From Cordilura impudica (lineage: Eukaryota; Arthropoda; Insecta; Diptera; Scathophagidae): DNA of 64,000 bases. The stretch spans positions 187,797,253 through 187,861,252 of the forward strand of contig OY821519.1 of NCBI GenBank assembly GCA_963682025.1. Direction: 5' to 3'. A program made the translations under genes and the position numbers. Under the pieces are notes generated by a model. The model was not told where the DNA came from, did not search any database, and saw nothing but the letters and a program-made list of their open reading frames with translations. Within the stretch, counting starts at the first letter, position 1. Each line of letters begins with the position of its first letter. Positions 51,843-62,530 of the stretch are shown here, piece after piece.

Positions 51843-52033
51843 GAGAGTGTTAAATTCTGCTGTAAATGGCTTATTTTGTGAATGAGCGTGATTTCAACAA
51901 ACACATGGACAGATGGACATCGCTATATCGCCTCGAGATGTTATAAGAATCAGGAATATACATATATACTTTCTGGGGCCGCAAATACAATCACATTTCA
52001 ATCGCCCTCTGCACAGTGGCCTGGAGGGTATAA
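51843..52033 (-). mobile_element. Helitron-like family B, miniature copy
   Basis: About 190 bp read on the minus strand: TTTATACCCTCCAGGCCACTG start, CGATGTCCATCTGTCC, and then the 3' ATTTAACACTCTCTC end almost at once. Only the two ends of family B remain. Confidence 0.7.
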
Positions 52034-52142
52034 AAATAAAAAGTTTCCTCTTAAAATACAACGTGTTGCTAATAACCCTAATGTATGACAGATGGATCTT
52101 ATGTTCAAGAGAGTGTTAAATGAACACGTATTTGTATATAAC

Positions 52143-52190
52143 TAGCAGATCCCAGCTCTCGAAGTTCGAGTGCAAATTCGAGGAAATTTG
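52143..52190. repeat. R-family terminal palindrome fragment
   Basis: AGCTCTCGAAGTTCGAGTGC matches the closing palindrome of the R-family copies at 2700 and 53120. No other part of the repeat is present. Confidence 0.45.
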
Positions 52191-52489
52191 AAAAGTATGC
52201 TAACCAATTTTATCCAATTCACAATTCAACAGTTTTTAAATATCGCTACTGTTTTAAATTCAACACCGTTATTATTGTTATTATCTATACATTAATACGT
52301 GAAGGTAAATTTTTAGTTCCCTTTTTAAACAATATGCGGGCAAGGTGGAGTGTGAAAATTGGCATAGTTATAGTTCATATGGAGGAGAAGCTGAGAATGA
52401 TAAAATTTATGATTTCTATGTTTTGTGATCAGTTTCAAATTTAGTGAGTATATATATGTATGTTTGTTCGAGCTTACTGATCCTTTGTT

Positions 52490-52570
52490 TTTGATGCAAC
52501 TTTTTATTTCATCTATACACCCAACGTTTCGTTGCTATTTGGCAACATCCTCAGGGGCACATTTATTGAC
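52490..52570. repeat. CAACGTTTCGTTG...CATCCTCAGGGG motif
   Basis: A short motif, CCCAACGTTTCGTTGCTATT followed by GGCAACATCCTCAGGGG, is of the type found near the 3' ends of dispersed insect elements (compare the SINE2 tail). Only this copy is seen here, so the element type is unclear. Confidence 0.3.
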
Positions 52571-53109
52571 TCAAAAAAAAATTTTTTTTAATTAAAAATT
52601 TGCACAATCATTATAAAATATTTTGTTAAACTTACAAAAAAATTGTTCTCAAAGCATTAAAGCATTATATTGTCAAGGTTTGTAAATTAAATGAATTTAA
52701 ATAAATTTTGAAATTATTAAAAAACGTTACAACACAAATATCACAGTAAAACTAAACGCTATAAAATCACATTATATACTGAATTGCAGTTGTCTATATC
52801 TTCTTTGGTGTTCATCGAAAATTCTCCTTTTTGTTGAATTCTTTAACTTTCCAAAATAAGACTTTTGTTGTCGTTTTTTTTTCTTGATTTTAATCGGTCT
52901 TAAAAATATATTAAATTAAATAAAATAAAATATTTATAATAATTCGTTACACCCTGTTAATGCGAATGATTTGAATTATATATTAGACGCTCTCTGTTGA
53001 ATTGTGAATTGCTAAAATTGATTAACATACCTTTAGGTTAAATATTTAAATATTCATAAATTTTATATATATATATATTTAAAAAATATTGGATGACAAA
53101 AATTAAAAA

Positions 53110-53455
53110 ATAATAATTTTCCTAGAATTTGCACTCGAATTTTGAGTGCTGGGCTATAGTAGTTGTTATTATTATTGGAAACAATTATTGGAAATGAAGA
53201 AAACAAACTCACAAATACATTAACAAATTTAATAAACACATTAGATAGCAACTATTTTATGTTTATGTTAGTAGCAACTTTAAATACATTTGACTCCAAA
53301 AAAGTTTCAAAATTTAACCATCTGTAAATTTGCTGGACAGGTAAAAAGAAATATCTTTCAAATAAGATATGTTTCGTCAAAATCGGGAGAAAACTGTTCA
53401 ACAAATCATCGGTCACAAGAATTCGCATTACCTATTAATATTGTAGATAGATAAA
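53110..53455 (-). repeat. R-family dispersed repeat, reversed copy
   Basis: On the minus strand it begins AATATTAATAGGTAATGCGAAT, then GACCGATGATTTGTTGAAC, TTTGAAAGATATTTCTTTTTAC and TTTATTAAATTTGTTAATG, and ends with the GCACTCGAATTTTGAGTGC palindrome. Confidence 0.65.
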
Positions 53456-54639
53456 ACGACCACTCCATTGTTTAGTTAGCTGCATTGATTGGGCAACCTA
53501 TCTCTACTACATTGAAGAACACACGTTATAAAAGTTGATTATTTTTTAAAAATTTTTAAAAATTTAAATTAAAAATTAAAAAGTTGTAGCTGTATTTTCG
53601 GTACTTAAAACGTGATTTTTCGCAAACTTTAGACTTAAAAAAATCATTACCTATTTAATTCACTTACTAAAGCTAACTTTCGGAGCCCAAATCTTATTGA
53701 ATTATATCTTAAAGACAGATTTTCGTTTTGAGCACTCATTTATGGCTCATATACTAAATAATTTCATTGTTTTTATTTAACGCATAGAAGAATCAGCAAA
53801 GCTCTGGAACACTCACAATTATAATTCTTTTTAGCAAAATCTTAATATATAAAAACGTTGGTGCGTATGTTGGTACTCTAATAACTGTTGAACCACTAAT
53901 GCTAGCGACTTCGTATTCATACCATATGTTCCTTTGGTTCTCCGATTTGCATAACTTTTTTTGTACCCGATAGGTGGCGCTGTGGTCGATATTTTCCCAA
54001 AAAATTTATTTACGGTCCAATTTAGCTCAAATTCGCAAACATATATTATGTACATAAAACTAAAGTTGCTGACAAAGTTTTTCACCTGTAGGTGGCGCTG
54101 GTGTTAAAATATTCAAGAAAACGTATATTTTTTTTCAGCCATATTCATAATATTATTAAATGCAATGTATTTAAGGATTTTCGAGGGAGTTCGTGCTTTA
54201 CTTTTGCCCGACACTCGGTATTAAAATTTAGATGCAATATAAAATCCAGATGTTTTCTTCGGGCCAGCAACGCGGACTGGACTCAGCTAGTATTTTATAT
54301 TTTCCAACCGTACAGAAACAAATGTTTACATATAAAGAGTCCATATCAAAAAAAAAAAAAAAAAAAAAAAAAAAACTGAGTAAGGTCATAATTGGAAATA
54401 AAAAATATACGAAAGTGGACCAATAAGTCCCTGAACTATTTGAACTCCTCTTACTCGGAACACAACTGCCGATGACAAATTTTTCTATGTTATGTCAAAA
54501 ATTGATGTGGACTTGGACATCTTGTGTTTTAAGATTAATGCTGATCAGAATCGTAGTATATCCTCATGTCAGGTTGATTGGTCCATGTGAGATATTTTAT
54601 AAAATCGTTGACCTTGAATTTTGGCCTATTCTAATTTTA
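53456..54639. other. no gene; two GGTGGCGCTG motifs
   Basis: Two copies of AGGTGGCGCTG, about 125 bp apart (53972 and 54092), suggest a diverged dispersed element. A 25-base A run lies near 54350. No coding region is supported. Confidence 0.4.
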
Positions 54640-55260
54640 GTTCATGAGTACGTTTACAGGGAAAATCATAGATCAAATCCAGCATTTCTTCCTTCTAATT
54701 TCCGAAATCAACTTAATCCAACGGGAAACTAATGTTACGTAAGTCAGTTAGAATATGTATTGCTTATCAGAATGTATGTGTATTTAATACGAAACTTTGT
54801 AACCTTTATAATAATAGTTTTGTTTTGGATTACGATGTTATCGTAATTACGGAAACTTGGCTTCGCGGGAATGTACTTGATATAGAGATTATGTCGTGAA
54901 CATTTCAGATATTTCGGCGTGATAGATTGTAAAGAATGTAGGTGGGGTTCAAATAGCTGTACATAGTAAGTTTACCTCAAGTTTGGTTGAATTTAATGAT
55001 ATTGATACTAATATTGAGTTAATATGTTCCCCCATGCTCTTGAAATACATTTTATTTTTTTTTTGTTTAAGCCTAGTTCTGCGAAGCCGAGTGGCTTGTC
55101 TGCAGATTCTAATTTGGCTAGTTTTTTTTGCTGCTACACACCAAAAGCCTCTGGTGGGAATCGAACCAACGACCCCCGCATGATAGGCGAGCATGCTACC
55201 TACTCACCTACATTGGTTTTGTACCCATAAAATTCAAAATATTGATATCTGTATTACCTA
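54640..55260 (+). pseudogene. LINE ORF1 end and ORF2 endonuclease fragment (TAATG junction)
   Basis: ORF1 appears to end NHRSNPAFLPSNFRNQLNPT (54660-54729) at a TAA that overlaps the ORF2 start: TAATG at 54730-54734. ORF2 then opens with CIAYQNV and reads DYDVIVITETWLRGNV (near 54830), the AP-endonuclease glutamate motif, and GGVQIAVHSKF. Indels and stops break the frame. A SINE1 copy at 55062-55232 splits it, with LINE sequence resuming after it. Clade is jockey/R1-like by motif only. It lies within the Sema5c intron, in the opposite sense to the gene. Confidence 0.72.
55062..55232 (-). repeat. tRNA-Asp-like SINE (SINE1), copy 2
   Basis: On the minus strand, CCAATGTAGGTGAGTAGGTA opens a tRNA-like head. 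Its anticodon arm pairs CTCGC with GCGGG around the loop CTATCAT, giving anticodon ATC. The arm and B box (GGTTCGATTCCC) resemble fly tRNA-Asp. The tail with CTGCAGACAAGCCACTCGG matches copy 1. Confidence 0.8.
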
Positions 55261-57654
55261 TATTTTATTAACAAAGTTGCCACCATCGAAGACGGGAAAT
55301 CTCTTCGGGAAAAATCGGATGAAGCACCAACTAGCCACTACATCAATAAAAGAATAACAATTATATATTTAACCCTCCAAAATTTTGGAGTTTATTAATT
55401 AACACTAACTAATATTTAAGCACCATGGTGCAAGTCTTATACCTCTAATATGATGTCCAGTTTTTAGATCAAATATAAAAAATCTGTAAAAAAAACGAAA
55501 AACAGATATCTTTCTTTCCATTTTTAATCCCTTAATATAAGATTTGCAGTTAATAATTACGCATTCTATAACGTAGATAAAGATATTGACGCTCAGTCGA
55601 TCTGTATAATAAAAGGTCTAGGTCAAGCATTTTTTGTAGTTACAAACATCAACACAAACATATAAAACGCTGGTATATCGTATGGTATAAAAACAACTTT
55701 AATTTTAGTTTCATTATGACTTTAAACGTTCATTAAGGTAAGAATTTAATGTCGAATCTGTACGATCTACTAACGAAGTAAAACAAACCTGGGTTAATTT
55801 TTCCCTTTTCAGCACTATTGATGTTTAAGAAAAATCCGAATCGTTTTAATAACAAACGTTTTATTTAACTTAATTACACCCAACGATTAAAAGAAAAAAA
55901 AACGTTCATTGAACTGCAAGGCAAACAGGTACATTAAACGCCCATCAACAATCAACAAACGACAACCACAACTGAAAAAGTAAATATTCAATTCAAAATC
56001 TCATGATGTATACAAAATCGTATCCATACAAAAAAAAAAATAAAAAATCGAGAAACATTGATACGAGTACCTTGCATGAATGCAACATGAAAACATTTTT
56101 CATTAAACCTACTACTCACGGTGCATAAACTATGTACTCGTAAGTAACTACGAATATGTATTCAAAACAAGTGATTGTGTCAAGATAACTTTAGTCCACG
56201 TACGAGTACTTAGTTTTTACAATTTAGTTATTTTGTTGGTGGCTGGTTGAAATATTATTTAAAACCCAAAAGTTGTGTCGCCAGTCCTAACAATAAAAAC
56301 ATTAAATAAAACGCCCAAATTGATTGCAAGCTTAACGCCCATATAGGCTGCTGTTTTTTTTTTTTTCTTAACAGCTGAAAGAATTTTTCATTATTTAAAA
56401 ATTATTACTATTTTTTATTTAAAGTCAAGAAAGAAACCAAAAACTATTTATTACCGCATTAACTGATTGATATGAGAAACGAGAAAACCAGCCAAAGGCA
56501 CGCGTCTTTCAATCGAAATATTGTTTTTAAAAGTCTCCGAGATTAGTTTCGTTTGGTATTTTAAAAATGCCGCCATGAAATCCGCCAAAGCATATGTCAA
56601 CTTTTTAATTACACTTTCATCAATTCTCGTTTTAATTTTGATATTTGTTTTTCTTTGGCCATTACATTACAGCTGTTTAAAGTTGGTCTGCTGTTGCCGT
56701 TGCACAGGTTGCAGTTGTTGGGAAAACATGCACCTATGTAAACACTTGCTCCATGACCCATTTTATGTTTTACAAGTTTATTTATGCTTTACAAAAATTA
56801 CAACTTGCAAGTGGTTTCTCTATCACACACAAATGTGGCAAGTTGCATAAAAAAATTATGAATTTTTTATGTTGCCGCGAACATATTATGTATGCTATGC
56901 TTGCTATGACTACACGTATTCTTATGTGTCGCATAATTTTATTTTACGTTTACACTGCACACAATTTTGGAGTAACTATTCTAAACACATAATTTTGGAA
57001 GAATAGAAATGTGAATATTGTTTTGTGAGTTTTGTTTTGTCAGTTTTAGGGGTTCAGACGTTTGAAAGGTGACGTAATACTACAAAGTAGTAGTTGGTAA
57101 ATACAGTAAATAAACGTTGCCAGAATTCTTATGCTAAATTTTAGGGATGTCAGTTAAACTTGCAATTCCACATGAACAACAGCTCAATAGCAACGCAATG
57201 CACTTTAAAATAATTTTGTTTAAATTTTTCGCTTAAAAAAATTTTTGTTTAAATTTTTCGTTTAAAAAAATTTTTTTAACCTACTTTTTTATCTCTATGT
57301 AATTTTTGTTTCGTGCTAAATATTTATACTTATTTTTATGTAAACTATTTTTTAATATACTACAGGTAAAATTTTACGATTGTTAACCCTTATACACATT
57401 TAACCCTGTACTATAGTTATAAGACTTGGCCTCGCTGCACAGGGAATCAGTAATTAGCTAAAGAGTTTAAACTAAGTTTAACTGATATCCCAAAAACTCG
57501 CTCTAAATACGTCAGGTTAGATTGGTAGCTCATTGTTATATCTTTTAGAAGAGATATTGATAAGATAAAGGAATGTTTTAGAAATGATAAGGAAGAGTAT
57601 AGAAGTGAAAAGAAACTGGAGAAAGAATATTTTCCGCTATGCTCGCGTCCTAAA
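55261..57654. other. no gene; one family A end fragment
   Basis: Non-coding. Near 55590-55690 is a short fragment of the family A 5' end read on the minus strand (ACACAAACATATAAAACGCT and TAGGTCAAGCATTTTTTGTA). Otherwise only A/T-rich sequence and a TTTT run near 56350 are seen. Confidence 0.45.
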
Positions 57655-57830
57655 CAATTCAGATTTCCTTATGTAGTTGGCAAAATCGCCCAGTGGAAAA
57701 TCTACTATGCAGCCCAGGTTGCGAAAGTGTCTTGGCGTCATTCCATAGTAGATGTTCCACTGATTCCTCCTCGTTCACATTCACAAAGCTCCTACAGAAG
57801 ACATCTATGCTTTATTGGATAGTATTCTGT
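57655..57830 (-). pseudogene. LINE 3'-end fragment, inverted
   Basis: On the minus strand it reads DVFCRSFVNVNEEESVEHLL, matching the ADFCRSCMDVDEEESMQHLL found at ~59390-59440 on the plus strand, then LHSRFS-type sequence. It is a separate, inverted piece of the same LINE family's C-terminal zinc region. Confidence 0.65.
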
Positions 57831-57949
57831 GATCTTTCCTATAAATAGAGTGATTGTTATTTTACTATTTTACTATTTGGCAATGACCATAGAATATCTT
57901 AGTAACAAAGGCCAAAATTTGTTACATCCTGGGTCCAGAGTAAATATTG

Positions 57950-59720
57950 TAAAGTTCCATAGCGTACTGACACATGGTAATCTGGTGTGATGTGTGGTGG
58001 AAGGCTGTGAACTTTCCAGACTCGCGAAGGCACGGAGATTGGCCTGTCTGGGCACCACCGGAGCCATTAGATCTACACCATACCTATTGATATTTTCATC
58101 AAGAGCACGGCAGCGAAAGTGGCTCTCCTCTTAAGGGAGTTATATATTCTGGAACGAAACTCTTGGGGACTCAACACAATTCTACGGACAGTGAGCGGGA
58201 CACAATTTGATCGGGAAACCTATTATAGGTCACGGCTGATGAACTTTTGGGGTAATTTTACGATCCAAATACCGACTAGGGAAGACTGGGCCGAAGACTC
58301 CGTCATAGACAGGACTGCAATCTCAGTGCGAAGATGAAAGAGGGTACAGGTTCAGGGGTCTACTCTGAGCAACTTGACATTCAAGTATCTCGGAGAATCC
58401 CTGACAAATGCAACATTTTTCGGGCCGACATTCACGCAATTCTCATAGCAGCGAAAATAATTCTGGAGCGGGATATGGATCAAACGACCATAAATATTTT
58501 CGTGGACAGTCTTGCTGCTCTCAAAACTCTGAAATCGAGGACAGTTAGATCGAAGTGTGTGAGGGAATGTATGAGATCTTTCGACCGAATCCGACAACGC
58601 ACCGTGAGGCTAATATGGGTTCCAGGATATAGTGGGGTCAAAAGAAACGAGCTGGCTGACGAGTGTGCGCGGAATGGCTCAAAATCTTTTAGCGAGACGA
58701 TGAACATTGATATTAGAATCCCTCTACCTCAGCTGTCTAATCTATCTGAAGAGGCAGCTGATCTTGAATTAAGGTCAAGGTTGACACTACTGACCTCTTG
58801 CAGAATATCTCAGATCCTATGGTCCTTGCCTAATGGGACTAAGGGAAGCGCTTGGTAAAAGTGGGAAAATGCATGCTAAATTATGGGAAAATGCCTGTTA
58901 AGTCTATAGGAAATTCATGCCAAATGGTAAAAATGCATGTCAAAAATTGCAAAATGTTTGCTAAATTTGGGCAAATTTATGGGAAAATGCGTGCTAAAAA
59001 TGGGAACTTTTCTGTTAAAAATGAGAAAAATTTGCATGTTAAATGTAGGGAAATTGCATGCTAATGTAAGGAAATTGTATGCTGAATTAAGAAAAATGAT
59101 TTTCAAAGCTGCAAATAAAAAAAATCTTTCGAAAAAAAAACATGCACATGACATGCTTTTTTACCATTTAGCATGCATTTCCTATAGACTTAACAGGCAT
59201 TTTCCCATAATTTAGCATGCATTTTCCCATTTCTGTACACCAAAATCAATTCTCTCCATGCCTAATCTAAGGGGAACGAAAGTACTCCTTGGCTTTGGTA
59301 AAGTGACGATCAGCCTAATTATAGGAGTACTCACTGGACACTGTGTAATAGGGCGGATGGTCGAACGCATAGGTGTCCCGAGAGCTGACTTCTGTAGGAG
59401 TTGTATGGATGTGGACGAGGAGGAGTCCATGCAACATTTGCTGTGTGAATGTCCAGGACCGAAGAAGCGGTGCCTCATATATCTAGGGCAAAGATTCTTC
59501 GATAACCTGGGCTGCATAGTAGATGTTCCACTAGGCGACCTTGCGGACTTCTTGAGGGAATCTGGCTGGTTCAGGAGGGACGCATAATGAACGAAAGAGA
59601 TTTTCTTCGCTTTCTTTTCTTTTCCATACTCCATACATTATGGTATCACAATGTGCCATATGGCCTGCGAGTGTACTCTCCTTCGGGCGGGCGACCCATC
59701 TTACATTACCTAACCTATAG
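57950..59720 (+). pseudogene. LINE 3' half: RT end, RNase H, zinc motif, with insertion
   Basis: The order is RT C-terminus (LSRLAKARRLACLGTTGAI, near 58015), an RNase H domain (open 58334-58858: FRADIHAILIAAKIILE carries the glutamate, IFVDSLAALKTLKS an aspartate, and VPGYSGVKRNELADECA the H/D-like active-site region, with tyrosine where histidine is usual) and a C-terminal zinc motif, CRSCMDVDEEESMQHLLCEC. It is cut by the fold-back element 58862-59229. RNase H after RT suggests an I, R1 or LOA-type LINE. The zinc part stays open (59258-59587). Confidence 0.8.
58862..59229. mobile_element. fold-back element made of repeated GGGAAAATGCATGCTAA motifs
   Basis: The ends are inverted repeats of at least 65 bp: TGGGAAAATGCATGCTAAAT at 58862 and its inverse up to 59229. 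The interior is made of roughly ten degenerate units around GGGAAAATGCATGCTAA, spaced ~15-30 bp apart. There is no ORF that looks coding. A clear target duplication is not seen. It splits LINE sequence. Confidence 0.8.
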
Positions 59721-60457
59721 CCTACTGGATCTTAACCTGAAATTAGTATTCCTTCAGATCAGGCTTTCATGACATCCTAATCTCTGCTATATTTGAGACT
59801 AAGAAAGACCGAGAAAATCTTAACATTCATAAAAACCATTAATCCTTCACCCTGTTTTTTTTTTTTTCTTTGCAAACACTCCTTATATAAATTTAGGTTT
59901 TATAGAGCCTGTTGTAACAAATGACTTGGTTCTTTTACCGTAGCGGCATATTTCTTGCAATACCAGGACTTTAGCTTGGATCCTAAAATTATCTTCAACA
60001 TTTCCTAACAATTTTGATCCGTTTCGTCGTTCATTTTTTGCAGCGTTCCTTTCTGGTACTTTTTTGGTTTTGAACGTTTTCTAACCTGCATTTACTATTT
60101 CAGGGTATATAACTTAAAATGGACAATCAACTAATTATATATTTATAGTTTATACGAGTATTTGCAGGTCACATACAACAATATACGAGTACAAGATTAC
60201 GTGTTTTTTTATTAAAAAAAAAAAAACATTTTAAATAACATTAACATTTATTGATTTGATATGAAATGTATTATTATTATCTTTTGTTGCAAAATATATA
60301 ATTTATATAATAATTTGGTTTCAACTATGAGACCACCATACTGAAAACAATGCACTTTATTAAATGCACATTGCAAGATATCGTACTTGGTATATTTGTG
60401 TTATGTAAAATATAATTTTGAAATTAAATTTTATGTTAATTTATTAATATACGTATA

Positions 60458-61767
60458 TAACGGGTGATTTTTTTGAGGTTAGGATTTTCATGCATTAGTA
60501 TTTGACAGATCACGTGGGATTTCAGACATGGAGTCAAAGAGAAAGATGCTCAGTATGCTTTGACATTTCATCATGAATAGACTTACTAACGAGCAACGCT
60601 TGCAAATCATTGAATTTTATTACCAAAATCAGTGTTCGGTTCGAAATGTGTTTCGCGCTTTACGTCCGATTTATGGTCTACATAATCGACCAAGTGAGCA
60701 AACAATTAATGCGATTGTGACCAAGTTTCGCACTCAGTTTACTTTATTGGACATTAAACCAACCACACGAATGCGTACAGTGCGTACAGAAGAGAATATT
60801 GCGTCTGTTTCTGAGAGTGTTACTGAAGACCGTGAAATGTCGATTCGTCGCCGTTCGCAGCAATTGGGTTTGTGTTATTCGACCACATGGAAGATTTTAC
60901 GCAAAGATCTTGGTGTAAAACCGTATAAAATACAGCTCGTGCAAGAACTGAAGCCGAACGATCTGCCGCAACGTCTAATTTTCAGTGAATGGGCCCTAGA
61001 AAAGTTGGCAGAAAATCCGCTTTTTTATCGACAAATTTTGTTCAGCGATGAGGCTCATTTCTGGTTGAATGGCTTCGTAAATAAGCAAAATTGCCGTATT
61101 TGGAGTGAAGAGCAACCAGAAGCCGTTCAAGAACTGCCCATGCATCCCGAAAAATGCACTGTTTGGTGTGGTTTGTACGCTGGTGAAATCATTGGACCGT
61201 ATTTTTTCAAAGATGCTGTTGGACGCAACGTTACGGTGAATGGCGATCGCTATCGTTCGATGCTAACAAACTTTTTGTTGCCAAAAATGGAAGAACTGAA
61301 CTTGGTTGACATGTGGTTTCAACAAGATGGCGCTACATGCCACACAGCTCGCGATTCTATGGCCATTTTGAGGGAAAACTTCGGAGAACAATTCATCTCA
61401 AGAAATGGACCGGTAAGTTGGCCACCAAGATCATGCGATTTGACGCCTTTAGACTATTTTTTGTGGGGCTACGTCAAGTCTAAAGTCTACAGAAATAAGC
61501 CAGCAACTATTCCAGATTTGGAAGACAACATTTCCGAAGAAATTCGGGCTATTCCGGCCGAAATGCTCGAAAAAGTTGCCCAAAATTGGACTTTCCGAAT
61601 GTACCACCTAAGACGCAGCCGCGGTCAACATTTAAATGAAATTATCTTCAAAAAGTAAATGTCATGGACCAATCTAACGTTTCAAATAAAGAACCGATGA
61701 GATTTTGCAAATTTTATGCGTTTTTTTTTAAAAAAAAGTTATCAAGCTCTTAAAAAATCACCCGTTA
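60458..61767 (+). mobile_element. mariner-type transposon, apparently complete
   Basis: The ends are inverted: TAACGGGTGATTTTTT at 60458 and AAAAAATCACCCGTTA ending at 61767, both flanked by TA (60456-60457 and 61768-61769). The length, 1,310 bp, is normal for a mariner-type element. A single uninterrupted 361-codon frame fills it, so this copy looks recent and possibly able to transpose. Confidence 0.93.
60573..61658 (+). CDS. mariner-type transposase (intact, 361 codons)
   Basis: This cut-and-paste transposase acts in the nucleus, binding the TIRs and cutting at TA sites. The N-terminus (about residues 1-50 and 85-115) has two helix-turn-helix-like regions (TNEQRLQIIEFYYQNQCSVR; RRRSQQLGLCYSTTWKILRK). 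The catalytic triad is visible: D159 in FSDEAHFWLNG, D252 in QQDGATCHTA and D289 in CDLTPLDYFLWG, with 36 residues between the last two. The third residue is aspartate, as in mariner rather than Tc1, but the spacing is not the usual 34. It ends RGQHLNEIIFKK. No frameshift or stop was found. The start codon is the first ATG in the frame, 115 bp inside the left TIR. It belongs to the insect mariner/IS630-like group; the exact subfamily is not certain. Confidence 0.93.
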   Translation: MNRLTNEQRLQIIEFYYQNQCSVRNVFRALRPIYGLHNRPSEQTINAIVTKFRTQFTLLDIKPTTRMRTVRTEENIASVSESVTEDREMSIRRRSQQLGLCYSTTWKILRKDLGVKPYKIQLVQELKPNDLPQRLIFSEWALEKLAENPLFYRQILFSDEAHFWLNGFVNKQNCRIWSEEQPEAVQELPMHPEKCTVWCGLYAGEIIGPYFFKDAVGRNVTVNGDRYRSMLTNFLLPKMEELNLVDMWFQQDGATCHTARDSMAILRENFGEQFISRNGPVSWPPRSCDLTPLDYFLWGYVKSKVYRNKPATIPDLEDNISEEIRAIPAEMLEKVAQNWTFRMYHLRRSRGQHLNEIIFKK

Positions 61768-62530
61768 TATATATATTTTTTTTTTTTCAAAAACCACAAC
61801 TACATTTTATTTGCCATGTACCTGATATTAGAATATTGTTGAATAAAAATCGAATGTGATTACATTCGTTGGCATCGATATGTGAACTTCGAATTGGGTC
61901 TCAACTGCATAGTTCACTGTTGCAGTTCAGTGTAGGCGGAACTCAAGCGCCTTTGTGGCGTCGTCTTGGAAATAGTTAAGAGTTGTAATCGAAAAACAAA
62001 CAGTTAAGATTTTTTAATGCAGTTTACACAAGTCGTTGTACACTGCTTGCTAACTGAGTTTGATGGACGTTTTTGTGGCGTCGCGTAAATTGTTAAATAT
62101 GTTGTACATGTAGGTACTTGTCCAACTAGTAAGCGACATTAGAAGTGATAAATCCAATGAAAAAGTACTTGTTTCATATTTCTACTAAAAAAAAAATCCA
62201 TATTGTATAACTAAATTAAACGGAAAAAAAACTAAATAAAAAAGTCGAAACATTTGTTTAACTACGAGGGCAGGCCGAAAAGTCTTTTAAAACAATAGAA
62301 ATACACATTATTTAGTGTTAATTTATTTTAATTTTTCAATGAAGGCTCCTTTTTTGCTCAATACTCTCCGTCTAACGTTTCTCCAATTTATTTTGTATCC
62401 ATTTCAAATAATGCTATTTTTCAAATTTATCAGGTTTAAAAACAGGAAATAGTTATAGGGGCCTATAGCTGGCAAATGCGGTAGGTGAAGAAGCATTTCA
62501 TATCTCGATTCATGGAATTTTGACATTTAA
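61768..62530. other. no gene; mariner-like end fragment near 62263
   Basis: GAGGGCAGGCCGAAAAGTCT at 62265 resembles a mariner TIR. Following sequence, read on the minus strand, gives only a few transposase-like codons, so it is at best a fragment. The rest is unassigned. Confidence 0.35.

Noticed and set aside
53831..54085. Sema5c first exon (minus-strand ORF beginning MKNFVSNFSFMYI)
   Set aside because: It lacks a semaphorin-like sequence and a convincing donor that would join exon A, and its content looks like A/T-rich chance translation.
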